A DNA stretch of 64,000 bases from Niabella pedocola (GCF_021044425.1 NZ_JAJNEC010000005.1:2480001-2544000); one strand, 5' to 3'; numbered from the stretch's first letter, positions 14,922 through 25,491 are shown. Numbers and translations: made by a program. The notes: generated from the sequence alone by a model not told the origin.

Positions 14922-16052
14922 ATGAAAAATCTATATAGTTTTTACATTCTGTTACTGTTAGCACTTGCCGCAACACTGTATTCCTGTGATAAATATACAG
15001 ACGTGCATAAGGAATATATAAAAGATGGGGAAGTGGTATATGCCCCCAAGCCCGATTCGGTGGTGTTCATTCCTGGAAAAGGACGGCTGAAAATGCGATT
15101 GTGGATGTACAATGGGGTTAATGTAAAAGAGCTGGTGGTATTGTGGAATAATCATAAGGACTCGCTGGTAATACCGGTGCAGTTTAAAAAAGGAAGGGAT
15201 TCTATGGAGGCCAACCTGGGTAATATGGCCGAAAAGACCTACTCATTTGATATTTATTCCGTAGATAATTTCAGTAACAAATCGCTGCTGTATACACAGT
15301 TTGGGTCTTCCTACGGAGATATGTATGCCGGCACCCTGCTTAACCGGAGGGTAAAGGACCTGGTGCTTACGGACCTAAGCGGAGACATTGAATGGTATGC
15401 AGCTCCGCAGGGAATGATCTTTACAGAAATACGGTATACCGGCAAGGACGGCGGCCTGCATACCACGCGGATGCCGGCGGGAGACTTTAATGTAACGATT
15501 GATGTAAAAGCAGCAACAACATTTGAGCACCGGTCGCTCTACATCCCGGAATCAGAATCCATCGATACCTTTTACACGGAATGGGTGGGGCATCCAACCG
15601 CCTTCCCCAGCACATATGTATATAATCGCGAAGGATGGAGCGTTCTGGCAGTATCGGATGAAACCGCCAGCGACGGCGGAGGCAAGAATACGCTGTTGGA
15701 CGGTAACCTGTCCAGTTACTGGCATTCCCAATGGGATCCATCCAATGCGCCCCTGCCGCACTGGGCGGTCATTGACATGAAAACCCCCAAAAAAGCCGCA
15801 TATCTTGAGATTTACCGGAGGCCGGGCAATACAGATGCAAAAACGGTGCTGGTATATCTTGGAAATGACAGCGACGCTGCATCACCCAACTGGACACTGA
15901 TTGGTACGGGCGTATATCCGTCTACCCAAAGTGATAAGCTTACGATCAACGCCACCACCAATGCATCGGGCCGCTATCTGAAACTGGTGGTTACCGAAAG
16001 CTACCGGGTTCCGTTCTCCAGCATTGCCGAAGTGTATGTTTATGGAAATTAA
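14922..16052 (+). CDS. DUF4998 lipoprotein with C-terminal discoidin (F5/8 type C) domain (locus A)
   Basis: A 376-residue lipoprotein (lipobox Cys22 in LYSC) starting 8 bases after the previous gene. Residues about 25-215 match DUF4998 (DKYTDVHKEYIKDGEVVY, then GKGRLKMRLW, then YTFDIYS-like strands). Residues about 235-376 form an F5/8 type C carbohydrate-binding domain (DGNLSSYWHSQWDPS and PHWAVIDM are signature segments). It likely presents a carbohydrate-binding module at the cell surface for the SusCD pair. The locus D counterpart (62965) ends where the discoidin domain would begin. Ligand unknown. Confidence 0.82.
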   Translation: MKNLYSFYILLLLALAATLYSCDKYTDVHKEYIKDGEVVYAPKPDSVVFIPGKGRLKMRLWMYNGVNVKELVVLWNNHKDSLVIPVQFKKGRDSMEANLGNMAEKTYSFDIYSVDNFSNKSLLYTQFGSSYGDMYAGTLLNRRVKDLVLTDLSGDIEWYAAPQGMIFTEIRYTGKDGGLHTTRMPAGDFNVTIDVKAATTFEHRSLYIPESESIDTFYTEWVGHPTAFPSTYVYNREGWSVLAVSDETASDGGGKNTLLDGNLSSYWHSQWDPSNAPLPHWAVIDMKTPKKAAYLEIYRRPGNTDAKTVLVYLGNDSDAASPNWTLIGTGVYPSTQSDKLTINATTNASGRYLKLVVTESYRVPFSSIAEVYVYGN

Positions 16053-16091
16053 CAGGCAACCTGAAGATGGATCGCCCGTTCTACACAGGAT

Positions 16092-16120
16092 ATTCCCCGG
16101 TCCGGCGTATCCCGGGGAAT
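16092..16120. terminator. hairpin at the end of locus A
   Basis: ATTCCCCGG and CCGGGGAAT form a perfect 9-base GC-rich stem with an 11-base loop, 40 bases after the last stop codon. There is no T-run, so it is terminator-like rather than a canonical intrinsic terminator. Confidence 0.4.
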
Positions 16121-16195
16121 GGAGGTTCCCGTGCATGTGCATTTCGTATGTGCCCCGGCCGGCGACAGGATAAAAACCGAGTGAGAAATTTTACG

Positions 16196-16203
16196 TAGGT
16201 TTG
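16196..16203 (+). promoter_or_regulatory. -7 box TAGGTTTG directly before holB
   Basis: Matches TAnnTTTG and ends 6 bases before the ATG at 16210, so the transcript would begin at or next to the start codon. This favours Met 16210 over the upstream TTG at 16201 and suggests a leaderless mRNA. Confidence 0.45.
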
Positions 16204-16209
16204 TTTCCT

Positions 16210-17421
16210 ATGCAGTTTAAGCAGGTTATTGGCCAGCATACCTTGAAAAAAGAGCTCCCCGAACTAATGAAGGAGAACCGGCTGGCGCACGCGATTTTGT
16301 TTTTAGGAAAAGAAGGCAGCGGGGCCTTACCGTTGGCCCTGGCTTTTTCCCAATATATTGTTTGTGAACGGATCAGCCGACCTCTTTCGGCCGCTCCCCA
16401 GGGTCCATCCCTGTTTGGAGATGCGGAACCGGAACCTCCGCAGGACGCCGTTACGTATGATTCCTGCGGTACCTGCCCGTCCTGCGTGAAAGCGGCTGCT
16501 TTTGCACACCCGGATATTCATTTCAGTTATCCGGTAGTTACCAAAAAAGCGGGAACGCCGCCCATCAGCACGGATTATATTGTTGAATGGCGCGAATTTT
16601 TAAAAGGGTACATATATGGGAACGCGTACGATTGGCTGCAATTTATTGGTGCCGAAAATAAGCAGGGCAATATCACTGCGCAGGAATGCAATGATATCAT
16701 AAAAAAATTAAACTTAAAAAGCTTTGAGAGCGAGTATAAAGTACTGGTGATGTGGTTGCCCGAATACCTGGGCAATGAAGGGAACAAGCTTCTGAAGCTG
16801 ATCGAGGAGCCGCCGCCAAACACCGTTTTCTTACTGGTAGCGGAAAATGAAAGCCAGATACTGGCCACCATCCTCAGCCGGGTGCAGCTGATAAAAGTAC
16901 CCTTGTTGGAAGACCGGGAAATTGAAACCGCCCTCATCGAACGCAACAATACCAACCCGGAAACAGCCGCCCGCATAGCTGTTGTAAGCCAGGGAAATTA
17001 TCATATGGCCCTGCAAATGGTGCAGCATGCCGATGAAGACTGGCAGGAACTGTTGCGCGATTGGCTGAATGCGATCATGAAAACAGGTCCGGTAGCGCAA
17101 TCGAAATGGGTGGATGAGATCAGCAAGCTGGGCCGGGAAAAGCAAAAACAGTTCCTGCAGTATTTTAACCACCTGCTGCAACTGGCTTTAAGAGTGCAGT
17201 TATTTGAAAATGCCGGCGAAGGATATCCCGAAAAAGACCGCGACTTTGCCATGCGTCTTAACAAGATCACCGGAATGGAACAGCAGGAAGCCATTATCGG
17301 GGAGCTGGATAATGCGGCTTATTATATAGAACGGAATGCCAACAGCAAAATGCTGTTCATGGCACTTACCATCAAAATTTATCATATCATTAAAGACAAA
17401 ATCGTATTTTTGAATGAATGA
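16210..17421 (+). CDS. holB: DNA polymerase III delta' subunit
   Basis: A 403-residue clamp-loader subunit that, with delta and tau/gamma, loads the sliding clamp at replication forks. The start MQFKQVIGQHTLKKEL and the HAILFLGKEGSGALPLALAF segment (degenerate Walker A, as usual for delta') are diagnostic; a zinc-binding CGTCPSC module sits near residue 90, and an EYLGNEGNKLLKLIEEPPPN stretch with LSRVQ forms the Walker B/SRC-like region. There is an acidic insertion before the cysteine module. The next gene is ricT, the same order as holB-yaaT in Bacillus, which supports both assignments. Confidence 0.9.
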   Translation: MQFKQVIGQHTLKKELPELMKENRLAHAILFLGKEGSGALPLALAFSQYIVCERISRPLSAAPQGPSLFGDAEPEPPQDAVTYDSCGTCPSCVKAAAFAHPDIHFSYPVVTKKAGTPPISTDYIVEWREFLKGYIYGNAYDWLQFIGAENKQGNITAQECNDIIKKLNLKSFESEYKVLVMWLPEYLGNEGNKLLKLIEEPPPNTVFLLVAENESQILATILSRVQLIKVPLLEDREIETALIERNNTNPETAARIAVVSQGNYHMALQMVQHADEDWQELLRDWLNAIMKTGPVAQSKWVDEISKLGREKQKQFLQYFNHLLQLALRVQLFENAGEGYPEKDRDFAMRLNKITGMEQQEAIIGELDNAAYYIERNANSKMLFMALTIKIYHIIKDKIVFLNE

Positions 17422-17649
17422 GGTGTTTGGTAAGAGGAGGAATCGATTTTTTTAAAACAAATGGGGTGTTGAAGTTTTTGTGAGTTCCGTGAACTTGATT
17501 TTTGCCGTTTATTAACCAGATATAATCTAACCGGTCGTTTTTTATCGGTTATTGTTGCGTGTAAGACCAATACATCTGTTTGGCCTGGTATAATAATATT
17601 ACATCAAAAGTACACAGTTCTCTGCCACCCTCCCTATAAAAAATTCAGA

Positions 17650-18981
<1,332 letters not shown>

Positions 18982-19171
18982 CTGCTTCGGGGTAGTTTGT
19001 AGATAAAAGCACCGGTTAAATTTTCGAAAAATTTACAACTGGTTGTTTCACAGTATTTTTTTATGGTTATGGCCGGTATGCACAGTGTTGCCGGCATAAA
19101 CAGCCCTTGATACGGTTAAACCCGTACCAAAACAATTCAGCTGTAATGCGGTTACCGGTCGTTTAAGTTAT

Positions 19172-19179
19172 TACCTTTG
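19172..19179 (+). promoter_or_regulatory. -7 box TACCTTTG upstream of the small membrane protein
   Basis: Matches TAnnTTTG; predicted transcription start near 19185, giving a leader of about 14 bases to the ATG at 19199. Confidence 0.4.
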
Positions 19180-19198
19180 CCCGACAACAGATCAAGAC

Positions 19199-19669
19199 AT
19201 GCTTAAGAGAATGCCCTTTATTTTATTATTGGTGACCGCTGTTCCATTGTTTATAGCCGGACTATTTGCCAGTAATAAAGAATGGATCGATATTCATTTG
19301 CATGATACGATGTTTGTGATCGCACAGGGGCATATCCTTGGCCTTTCCGCTTTCTTTCTTTTTTTATTGTGGCTGGTGAATATCGCAACGCACAACATCC
19401 TTTTCTCAAATAAGCTGACCTGGTTTCATACGCTTGCAACACTGGTCATTGTTTTGTTTGTTTTATGGTATACGGACAGGCATCCGGATAGCTTGTCAGA
19501 TAACCTGCCACACCCAGGCACGGAACAGCCCGCATCTGATTTCCGGGATACCAATGCTGTAGTGGTTTGCAGTATAGCCGCGCTTGTGTTGGTGCAGCTG
19601 GTTTTTATCGCCCACCTGCTGGTTGGCCTGTACCGGAAAACGACCGCTACAGAATCCATTTCGGTATAA
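19199..19669 (+). CDS. small four-helix membrane protein with a heme-copper-oxidase-subunit-I-like segment
   Basis: A 156-residue membrane protein with about four helices (residues 7-24, 38-60, 73-93, 120-145). The segment DIHLHDTMFVIAQGH (31-45) resembles the helix of cytochrome oxidase subunit I that reads D-x-x-L-H-D-T-Y-F-V-V-A-H-F-H, but with Gln-Gly replacing the first His and Phe, so only one of the two heme-ligand histidines is kept. The protein is far too short to be an oxidase (usual length over 500). It may be a relic or a heme-binding small protein; no cytochrome genes are nearby. Function unknown. Confidence 0.6.
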   Translation: MLKRMPFILLLVTAVPLFIAGLFASNKEWIDIHLHDTMFVIAQGHILGLSAFFLFLLWLVNIATHNILFSNKLTWFHTLATLVIVLFVLWYTDRHPDSLSDNLPHPGTEQPASDFRDTNAVVVCSIAALVLVQLVFIAHLLVGLYRKTTATESISV

Positions 19670-19760
19670 CCGGGGAAGCCGCCAGGTAATGGCTGGATGC
19701 CGGCGGATACATTTACCCTACTATTATCACACATTTCGGGCCCGGTGAGGGCATCACCCG

Positions 19761-19768
19761 TATATTTG
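19761..19768 (+). promoter_or_regulatory. -7 box TATATTTG upstream of the M16 gene
   Basis: Full match to TAnnTTTG, 20 bases before the ATG at 19789; transcription would start near 19774. Confidence 0.45.
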
Positions 19769-19788
19769 CGGTTTAAAAGAAACTTACA

Positions 19789-21063
19789 ATGCCAGACAGA
19801 AGCGTGGCCCCTCCTATTGTGGATGCGGTGAACTTTAATTTGCAATTGCAACCCTACCAGAAATACATTCTCAAAAACGGGGTAGAAGTATACGCGGTTG
19901 ACGCAGGAACCGAAGACGTATTACAGGTAGAATGGGTATTTGATGCGGGCAACTGGTACGAAACAAAAAATTTACAGGCCGCCGTAACCAATCATTTGCT
20001 AAAGAACGGAACCGAATCACGGAATGCCTATGAAATCAATGAATACTTTGATTACTATGGTGCCTACCTGAACCGCAATTGTTATGCAGAAACAGCCACC
20101 ATCAGCCTGCATTGCCTAACAAAACATATTAAGGAGTTATTGCCGGCTGTAAAAGATATTATTGCCGGCAGCACGCTGCCCCTGAAGGAGATGGAAATAG
20201 CGGTGCAGAACATGAAGCAGAAGCTGGATGTAAACCTGAAGAAGAGCAGTTTTGTTGCCGGACGTCTGATCGATGTATACCTTTTTGGTGCACAACACCC
20301 CTATGGCCGCTTTAGCCGGCACGAAGATTTTGACAGTCTTACAAGAGAAGACCTGCAGGCTTTTTATGATACCTATTACCGCAACGGAAGTTTGAAAATA
20401 TTTATCGCCGGCCGGTTACCGGAACAGGTGGGGCCGTTATTAGACCAGTATTTTGGTGATTTACCGAACAATCCGGTAAAAAATCAGACGTTTGATGTTC
20501 AGCCCTCGGCAGAGAAAAAGCATACGGTGATTAATGACGATAAAAATAACCAGGGCTCCATACGGATCGCCCGGCCGTTTTTTAACCGGCATCACCCGGA
20601 TTTTTTAAAATGCCAGGTATTGAACATCGTGTTTGGCGGCTATTTCGGCAGCCGGTTAATGGCCAATATCCGGGAAGAAAAAGGTTATACCTATGGTATT
20701 CACAGCTACCTGCTCAACAACCGGTATGATAACGGCTGGATGATCTCAACCGAAGCCGGACGAGCGGTAAGCGCCGCAGCTATTGAAGAGGTATATAAGG
20801 AAATGGCGGTTTTAAGAGAAGAACCGGTAGATGCGGAAGAATTGCTGCTGGTAAAAAACTTTATGATGGGATCGATCCTGGGCGACCTGGATGGCCCGTT
20901 CCACATCATTGCCCGGTGGAAGAATATCATTCTGAATGGTGTAAGCAATGATTTTTTTGAACGGTCCATACAGAATATTAAAACCATCACTGCAACCGAT
21001 CTTCAGGAAATGGCCAATAAATACCTGCACCCCGAGGCTTTTTATGAGCTGACGGTTGTATAA
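19789..21063 (+). CDS. M16 family peptidase-like protein, catalytic motif degenerate
   Basis: A 424-residue protein with the two-domain M16 (pitrilysin/processing-peptidase) fold. The inverted zinc motif HxxEH is replaced by Ala65-Val-Thr-Asn68-His69 (in LQAAVTNHLLKNGT), so both the first histidine and the catalytic glutamate are gone. The C-terminal half keeps FGGYFGSRLMANIREEKGYTYG in two adjoining motifs, the Arg/Tyr pair that in non-catalytic partners binds the substrate end. By analogy with paired M16 proteins this would be the non-catalytic subunit, but no active partner is adjacent. No signal peptide is visible, so it is probably cytoplasmic. Confidence 0.85.
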   Translation: MPDRSVAPPIVDAVNFNLQLQPYQKYILKNGVEVYAVDAGTEDVLQVEWVFDAGNWYETKNLQAAVTNHLLKNGTESRNAYEINEYFDYYGAYLNRNCYAETATISLHCLTKHIKELLPAVKDIIAGSTLPLKEMEIAVQNMKQKLDVNLKKSSFVAGRLIDVYLFGAQHPYGRFSRHEDFDSLTREDLQAFYDTYYRNGSLKIFIAGRLPEQVGPLLDQYFGDLPNNPVKNQTFDVQPSAEKKHTVINDDKNNQGSIRIARPFFNRHHPDFLKCQVLNIVFGGYFGSRLMANIREEKGYTYGIHSYLLNNRYDNGWMISTEAGRAVSAAAIEEVYKEMAVLREEPVDAEELLLVKNFMMGSILGDLDGPFHIIARWKNIILNGVSNDFFERSIQNIKTITATDLQEMANKYLHPEAFYELTVV

Positions 21064-21115
21064 GTTTTAAGTTCCGGGTTTAGAACTGTGGAGCGTAAAA
21101 CATGAAACCTGAAAC
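21064..21115. repeat. GTTTnnn heptamer repeats in inverted arrangement between convergent genes
   Basis: Plus-strand heptamers GTTTTAA, GTTCCGG, GTTTAGA (21064-21084) face minus-strand heptamers GTTTCAG, GTTTCAT (21102-21115). The same kind of heptamer occurs at 49107-49134. It fills the 55-base gap between the M16 and DUF4421 stop codons. Confidence 0.6.
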
Positions 21116-21118
21116 GCC

Positions 21119-22186
21119 TCAATCCAGCAGCCATCCAAACCCAAGGGTGTGAATGGCCCGGCGCCCCCAGTTGATCACGGCCGGGATGGTTTTTCCGGCA
21201 TGGATGCGCCGCACATAAACCAGGCGGAACTGGTCGGAGGCGTTTTGGTAGTTGGCATCTTTTTCATTGGAACCGATAAAGAACCGGTTAGAGATCACAG
21301 AGCCCACCAGCTCCCATTTTTCGGTATTGTATCCGATGGCCCCGCGTACACTCAGGTTCGGGCTAAAATACCAGCGTGTTCGCTGTGCACCCGTTGTTGT
21401 TTTTTCAAAGGTTTGTGCCGCATCGCCGTTCACCGAAGCTACCCCGGTAATAAAAAGATGACGTTTGATCACAAAAGTATGCGCATAGCCGGCCGTAGGA
21501 CCAAACATGATATAGCGCATATAATTGATGGATGCATTGGGAAAGGAGGAAGAAAGGTTTACGGGCACAAAAGCGCTATCGCCTTTTGCATTTCCGTAAA
21601 TGAATTCTCCGCCGATCAAAAATGAACCTGCCGACCGCTGCTGCCAGCTGTCATATACAAAAGGTGCTTTTATTGAGAACCGGTCACCCTTCAGGATCTT
21701 CCGGATGGTGGCGCCGAAGATCTGTGTTTTGATATCGGGGCGTACATAATAACTGCCCCCCGCAAAGTCGGGGTCCTGCTGCCCTCTTAAATAAAATCCC
21801 TTGTTTACCTGGAAATGCAGGTCGCCCAGCACCGATTGCCCGGTTACCGACATCTGGAAATTGGCGGATTTGGTCTTCCCTTTTTCTTTTTTATAATCCG
21901 GATCCAGGGTGCCCAATCCTACAGAACCACTTACAGAAAGCCAGTCGTACCCGATGGAAAGCCCGAGCCGGGTGGGATTGTTGGTCGAATATTTGAGGGG
22001 AAAACTGCCGTCCTGCGACCGGATGGAATACACGCTGTTTTTCTTAACCAGGAGCGGCCCCAGTGTAAGCCGGTGATTGTACCGCTGATAATAACTGGTA
22101 TCCTGTTTATAAGCAGCGGTCTCCTCCTGTGCAAAAACAGGTGCAATCATACTTAAAACCAACAGAACGGCTATAACTTTCTTCAT
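21119..22186 (-). CDS. DUF4421 outer-membrane beta-barrel protein
   Basis: A 355-residue exported protein: signal peptide 1-19 (ending VFAQ), then alternating amphipathic strands typical of an outer-membrane barrel and ending in a long strand near HTLGFGWLLD. The segments YNHRLTLGPLLVKKNSVYSI, SIGYDWLSVSGSVGLGT and GDLHFQVNKGFYL match the DUF4421 family of Bacteroidota, whose role is unknown. It is transcribed toward the M16 gene and divergently from the fused E1 gene. Confidence 0.8.
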   Translation of the reverse strand: MKKVIAVLLVLSMIAPVFAQEETAAYKQDTSYYQRYNHRLTLGPLLVKKNSVYSIRSQDGSFPLKYSTNNPTRLGLSIGYDWLSVSGSVGLGTLDPDYKKEKGKTKSANFQMSVTGQSVLGDLHFQVNKGFYLRGQQDPDFAGGSYYVRPDIKTQIFGATIRKILKGDRFSIKAPFVYDSWQQRSAGSFLIGGEFIYGNAKGDSAFVPVNLSSSFPNASINYMRYIMFGPTAGYAHTFVIKRHLFITGVASVNGDAAQTFEKTTTGAQRTRWYFSPNLSVRGAIGYNTEKWELVGSVISNRFFIGSNEKDANYQNASDQFRLVYVRRIHAGKTIPAVINWGRRAIHTLGFGWLLD

Positions 22187-22439
22187 GAATGAAATACTGG
22201 CAGGGTTTAATCAATGATCAAAAAGGAAAAATAGTGTTCGCCATTGTCCAAAGTAAAAATAGGGTTTTATTTGGGGATAAAGCATTTGGGGGCACAAAAC
22301 ACGGAGGCCCCGGGATATCAGAAAAAGTGAAATGATGGCTGCTCCTGTGAGCATAACCGTCCGCTGCAATGTGTTAGAAACGCCGGGTAATTCTGTGCTT
22401 CGTTGCATCAGCAGCTGATCAGAAATGAAAACGATTCAT

Positions 22440-22447
22440 TAGGTTTG
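22440..22447 (+). promoter_or_regulatory. -7 box TAGGTTTG directly before the E1 gene
   Basis: Matches TAnnTTTG and ends 4 bases before ATG 22452 and 10 bases before the in-frame ATG 22458, so the mRNA would be leaderless or nearly so. It leaves open which of the two methionines is used. Confidence 0.45.
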
Positions 22448-22451
22448 TAGT

Positions 22452-24437
22452 ATGACAATGGATCGAAAAGGCCTGAGTCCGGATCAGTTAAAAGAGATGT
22501 ACCGGCAACTGCTGTACCCGCGGCTGATCGAGGAAAAAATGCTCATCCTGCTGCGGCAGGGAAAGATCAGCAAATGGTTCAGCGGCATCGGCCAGGAAGC
22601 CATTGCCGTGGGAGCTACGCTGGCGCTGGATCCGGATGAATGGATCATGCCCCTGCATCGCAACCTGGGGGTGTTTACCGCCCGCAATATGCCCCTGAGC
22701 CGGTTGTTTATGCAATGGCAGGGCATGCAGGAGGGCTATTCGATGGGCCGGGAGCGAAGCTTTCATTTTGGAAGCCCGGAACATCATATCTGTGGCATGA
22801 TCTCGCACCTGGGACCACAGCTGGCCGTGGCGGATGGCGCTGCACTGGCATACCGGCTAAATGAAACCTCCAGAGTGGTGCTGGCGTTTAGTGGCGAAGG
22901 CGGCACCAGCGAAGGCGATTTTCACGAAGCGCTGAACGTGGCTGCTGTATGGGATCTTCCGGTGATCTTCCTGGTGGAGAACAATGGGTACGCGCTGAGC
23001 ACGCCCGTTCAGGAACAGTTCCGTTGTATTTCCATTGCAGATAAGGCCCGCGGCTATGGTATGGAAGGCATTACGATTGATGGCAACGACCTGCTGACGG
23101 TTTACGATACTATAAAGGGTGTAAGGGATTATTGTATCCGGAATCAGAAACCTTACCTGGTAGAATGCACCACCTTCCGGATGCGGGGACATGAGGAGGC
23201 CAGCGGAACCAAATATGTGCCCGATGCGCTTTTTGATCTGTGGGCGCAGAAAGATCCCATTGCGCAGTATGAACAGCAACTACTAAAAGAGCAACTCCTT
23301 ACAGAAGATGAAATAGCATCCATCCGGCAGACGTTGAAGCAACAGATCGAAGCGGAACTGGAAGCGGCAGACAGCGGAAGCACTTTGATCATCGATACCG
23401 CAGCAGAGCTGGATGCTGTTTATGCCGCACCCGCGATAACCGCTTTGCCAACAGTAACGGATGAAATGCCGGCAACCGAAAAGCGGTTTGTGGAGGCCAT
23501 ACGGGACGGGCTTTATCAGAGCCTTGAAAGAGATGCGCAGCTAGTGATCATGGGGCAGGACATTGCAGAATATGGGGGTGCTTTTAAAGTAACAGAAGGA
23601 CTGGTGGCTGTATTTGGAAAAGAACGGATCCGGAACACGCCCATTTGCGAAAGTGCTATCCTGGGCGCCGCATTGGGGTTGAACCTGGAGGGTAAAAAGG
23701 CCATTGTGGAAATGCAGTTTGCCGATTTTGTGTCGGTAGGATTTAACCAGATCGTAAATAACCTGGCGAAGATCCATTACCGCTGGGGACAGGCGGCCAA
23801 CGTGGTGATACGAATGCCCACCGGTGCCGGCGTGGGGGCCGGACCGTTTCACAGTCAGAGCAATGAAGCCTGGTTTGTGCATACGCCCGGACTGAAGGTG
23901 GTATATCCTTCTACAGCCGTGGATGCAAAAGGATTGCTGATGGCGGCAATTGAAGATCCGAATCCCGTATTGTTTTTTGAACATAAGGCCTTATACCGGA
24001 GCATCAGCGAACCGGTTCCGGACGAACCTTATGTGGTGGAAATCGGAAAAGCCCGGCGGGTGCAGGAGGGTACCGATATCGCGATCATTACATACGGCAT
24101 GGGTGTGGTCTGGGCGGAGGATTATGCCGCTGCACATCCGGAGATCTCTGTGGAGTTACTGGACCTGCGCAGCCTGCAGCCCCTGGATCATGCGGCCATC
24201 CGTGCTTCCGTAAAACGGACCGGAAAAGTATTGGTATTACACGAGGATACGCTTACCGGGGGCATAGGCGCAGAAATTGCTGCATGGATCAGTGAGCATT
24301 GTTTCAGCATGCTGGATGCACCGGTGCTACGCTGTGCTTCGCTGGATACACCCATTCCCTTTAATACCGAACTGGAAAAGAATTTCCTGGCAAAACAGCG
24401 GCTGGAACAATCGGTTGAGGAGTTGTTGGGGTATTGA
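22452..24437 (+). CDS. 2-oxoacid dehydrogenase E1, alpha and beta subunits fused
   Basis: A 661-residue thiamine-diphosphate enzyme combining the E1 alpha (about 1-325) and beta (about 345-661) chains of branched-chain-type 2-oxoacid dehydrogenases, which decarboxylate 2-oxoacids and pass the acyl group to E2 lipoate. The TPP motif runs from GEGGTSEGDFHEALN (about 148) to VENNGYALSTP (about 178). Beta-chain hallmarks are MGQDIAEYGGAFKVTEGL, NTPICESAILGAALGLN and MPTGAGVGAGPFHSQSNEAW. Such one-chain fusions are common in Bacteroidota. No E2 or E3 gene lies within the window, so the exact 2-oxoacid (branched-chain is most likely) is not shown by context. Confidence 0.92.
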   Translation: MTMDRKGLSPDQLKEMYRQLLYPRLIEEKMLILLRQGKISKWFSGIGQEAIAVGATLALDPDEWIMPLHRNLGVFTARNMPLSRLFMQWQGMQEGYSMGRERSFHFGSPEHHICGMISHLGPQLAVADGAALAYRLNETSRVVLAFSGEGGTSEGDFHEALNVAAVWDLPVIFLVENNGYALSTPVQEQFRCISIADKARGYGMEGITIDGNDLLTVYDTIKGVRDYCIRNQKPYLVECTTFRMRGHEEASGTKYVPDALFDLWAQKDPIAQYEQQLLKEQLLTEDEIASIRQTLKQQIEAELEAADSGSTLIIDTAAELDAVYAAPAITALPTVTDEMPATEKRFVEAIRDGLYQSLERDAQLVIMGQDIAEYGGAFKVTEGLVAVFGKERIRNTPICESAILGAALGLNLEGKKAIVEMQFADFVSVGFNQIVNNLAKIHYRWGQAANVVIRMPTGAGVGAGPFHSQSNEAWFVHTPGLKVVYPSTAVDAKGLLMAAIEDPNPVLFFEHKALYRSISEPVPDEPYVVEIGKARRVQEGTDIAIITYGMGVVWAEDYAAAHPEISVELLDLRSLQPLDHAAIRASVKRTGKVLVLHEDTLTGGIGAEIAAWISEHCFSMLDAPVLRCASLDTPIPFNTELEKNFLAKQRLEQSVEELLGY

Positions 24438-24528
24438 GAAGAGGAAATGAAAAGTGAATAGAAAGAAGTAAACGGGGGTGAATATATTAGATGCTACTGA
24501 TCACTTCCTGCTAATAAATAAAAAATAT

Positions 24529-25116
24529 ATGACTACGGCAATGCAGTTTTTGTTGGAAAATATCCGGAAACATGTAACGCTTACGGCAGATGACGAGCAA
24601 AAGCTGGTGGCTGCCTGCCAGATGAGAACCGTTAAGCGGAAGCAATTCTTTCTTCAGGAAGGGGATGTACAGCGTTACCTGGTATTTGTGGTAGAAGGAT
24701 GTTTGAGAAGTTATTCCGTAGATGAAAACGGGTTCGAGCACATCCTGCAATTTGCGCCGCCCGGATGGTGGATCGGCGATATGCGCAGTATGCTGGAGCA
24801 GTCGCCCGCCTCTCTGAATATTGATGCGGTGGATGATAGTGCGGTCATTTTGATCAGCATCCCCGAATTGGAACGCCTCTATAAAGAAATACCCACATTC
24901 GACCGTTTTTTCAGGATCCTTTCCGAACGGTCCATTGCTACCCACCAGCACCGCCTGATCGATTCGTTAAGTCTTACCGCCAAAGAACGGTACACCAGCT
25001 TCTGCCGCCAGTACCCATCGCTCATCACTTGTCTTCCCCAGAAATACGTAGCATCCTACATCGGCATAACACCCGAATTTTTAAGCAAAATGCTAAAGGA
25101 GCCGATAAAAAAATAA
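24529..25116 (+). CDS. Crp/Fnr family transcriptional regulator
   Basis: A 195-residue regulator: cyclic-nucleotide-binding-like domain (about 15-115, with FFLQEGDVQRYLVFVVEGCL split around the turn, and QFAPPGWWIGDM), then a C-terminal helix-turn-helix (KYVASYIGITPEFLSKMLKE). The open frame begins at a GTG at 24478, but the first ATG that gives the usual start is 24529 (24541 is also possible). It is 91 bases after E1 on the same strand and upstream of locus B; whether it regulates either is not shown. It matches the first Crp/Fnr gene (3737) in length and domain order. Confidence 0.88.
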   Translation: MTTAMQFLLENIRKHVTLTADDEQKLVAACQMRTVKRKQFFLQEGDVQRYLVFVVEGCLRSYSVDENGFEHILQFAPPGWWIGDMRSMLEQSPASLNIDAVDDSAVILISIPELERLYKEIPTFDRFFRILSERSIATHQHRLIDSLSLTAKERYTSFCRQYPSLITCLPQKYVASYIGITPEFLSKMLKEPIKK

Positions 25117-25189
25117 TGTCCATATAAGTGGCTTTCTTAAACATGGTGCCCCTAAATGAACTGTCTGTTTTATCATAAAATTAACAGTA

Positions 25190-25203
25190 GCGCAAACGAT
25201 TGC
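25190..25203. promoter_or_regulatory. LacI/CcpA-like operator candidate 1, locus B
   Basis: GCGCAAACGATTGC; the inner GCAAACGATTGC is a 12-base palindrome with one mismatched pair centred on CG. It is also the near-exact inverted copy of the site at 25235-25248. Confidence 0.5.
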
Positions 25204-25234
25204 ATAAAGTTTTCTTAAAAAAAGTAGGATTTGA

Positions 25235-25248
25235 GCAACCGTTTGCGC
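25235..25248. promoter_or_regulatory. LacI/CcpA-like operator candidate 2, locus B
   Basis: GCAACCGTTTGCGC; the inner GCAACCGTTTGC is a 12-base palindrome with one mismatch, centre 43 bases (about four helical turns) from site 1, a spacing compatible with looping. It shares AACCGTTTGCG with the locus A site. Confidence 0.5.
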
Positions 25249-25491
25249 ACGAAATTTTAACCAAATATCATTTTCAGACCACTATCTTAGTAGAAAGATT
25301 CTAAAAATAACAAAGCTTGTTTGCAGAGATTGATTGAAAGTTAGCGACTGTATTTTAGTAGACGGCTTCATAAAATTTTGTTGTTAGTAAGAAAACACCG
25401 GCTGTTTTTTTAAGTAAAAAAAAGTTTGCTTAAAAAAGCGGAGGGGACTTTTTTGAAAAAAAATGAATAGCAAATAAAACTGGCTATAAAA

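Larger units (their letters stand above)
25117..25491 (+). other. 375-base intergenic region carrying the locus B control signals
   Basis: No gene is visible. Two LacI-like near-palindromes (25190-25203 and 25235-25248) lie 43 bases apart centre to centre. A weak -7-like TATCTTAG is at 25283-25290 and a similar TATTTTAG about 70 bases further on. The rest is A/T-rich leader. Confidence 0.6.
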
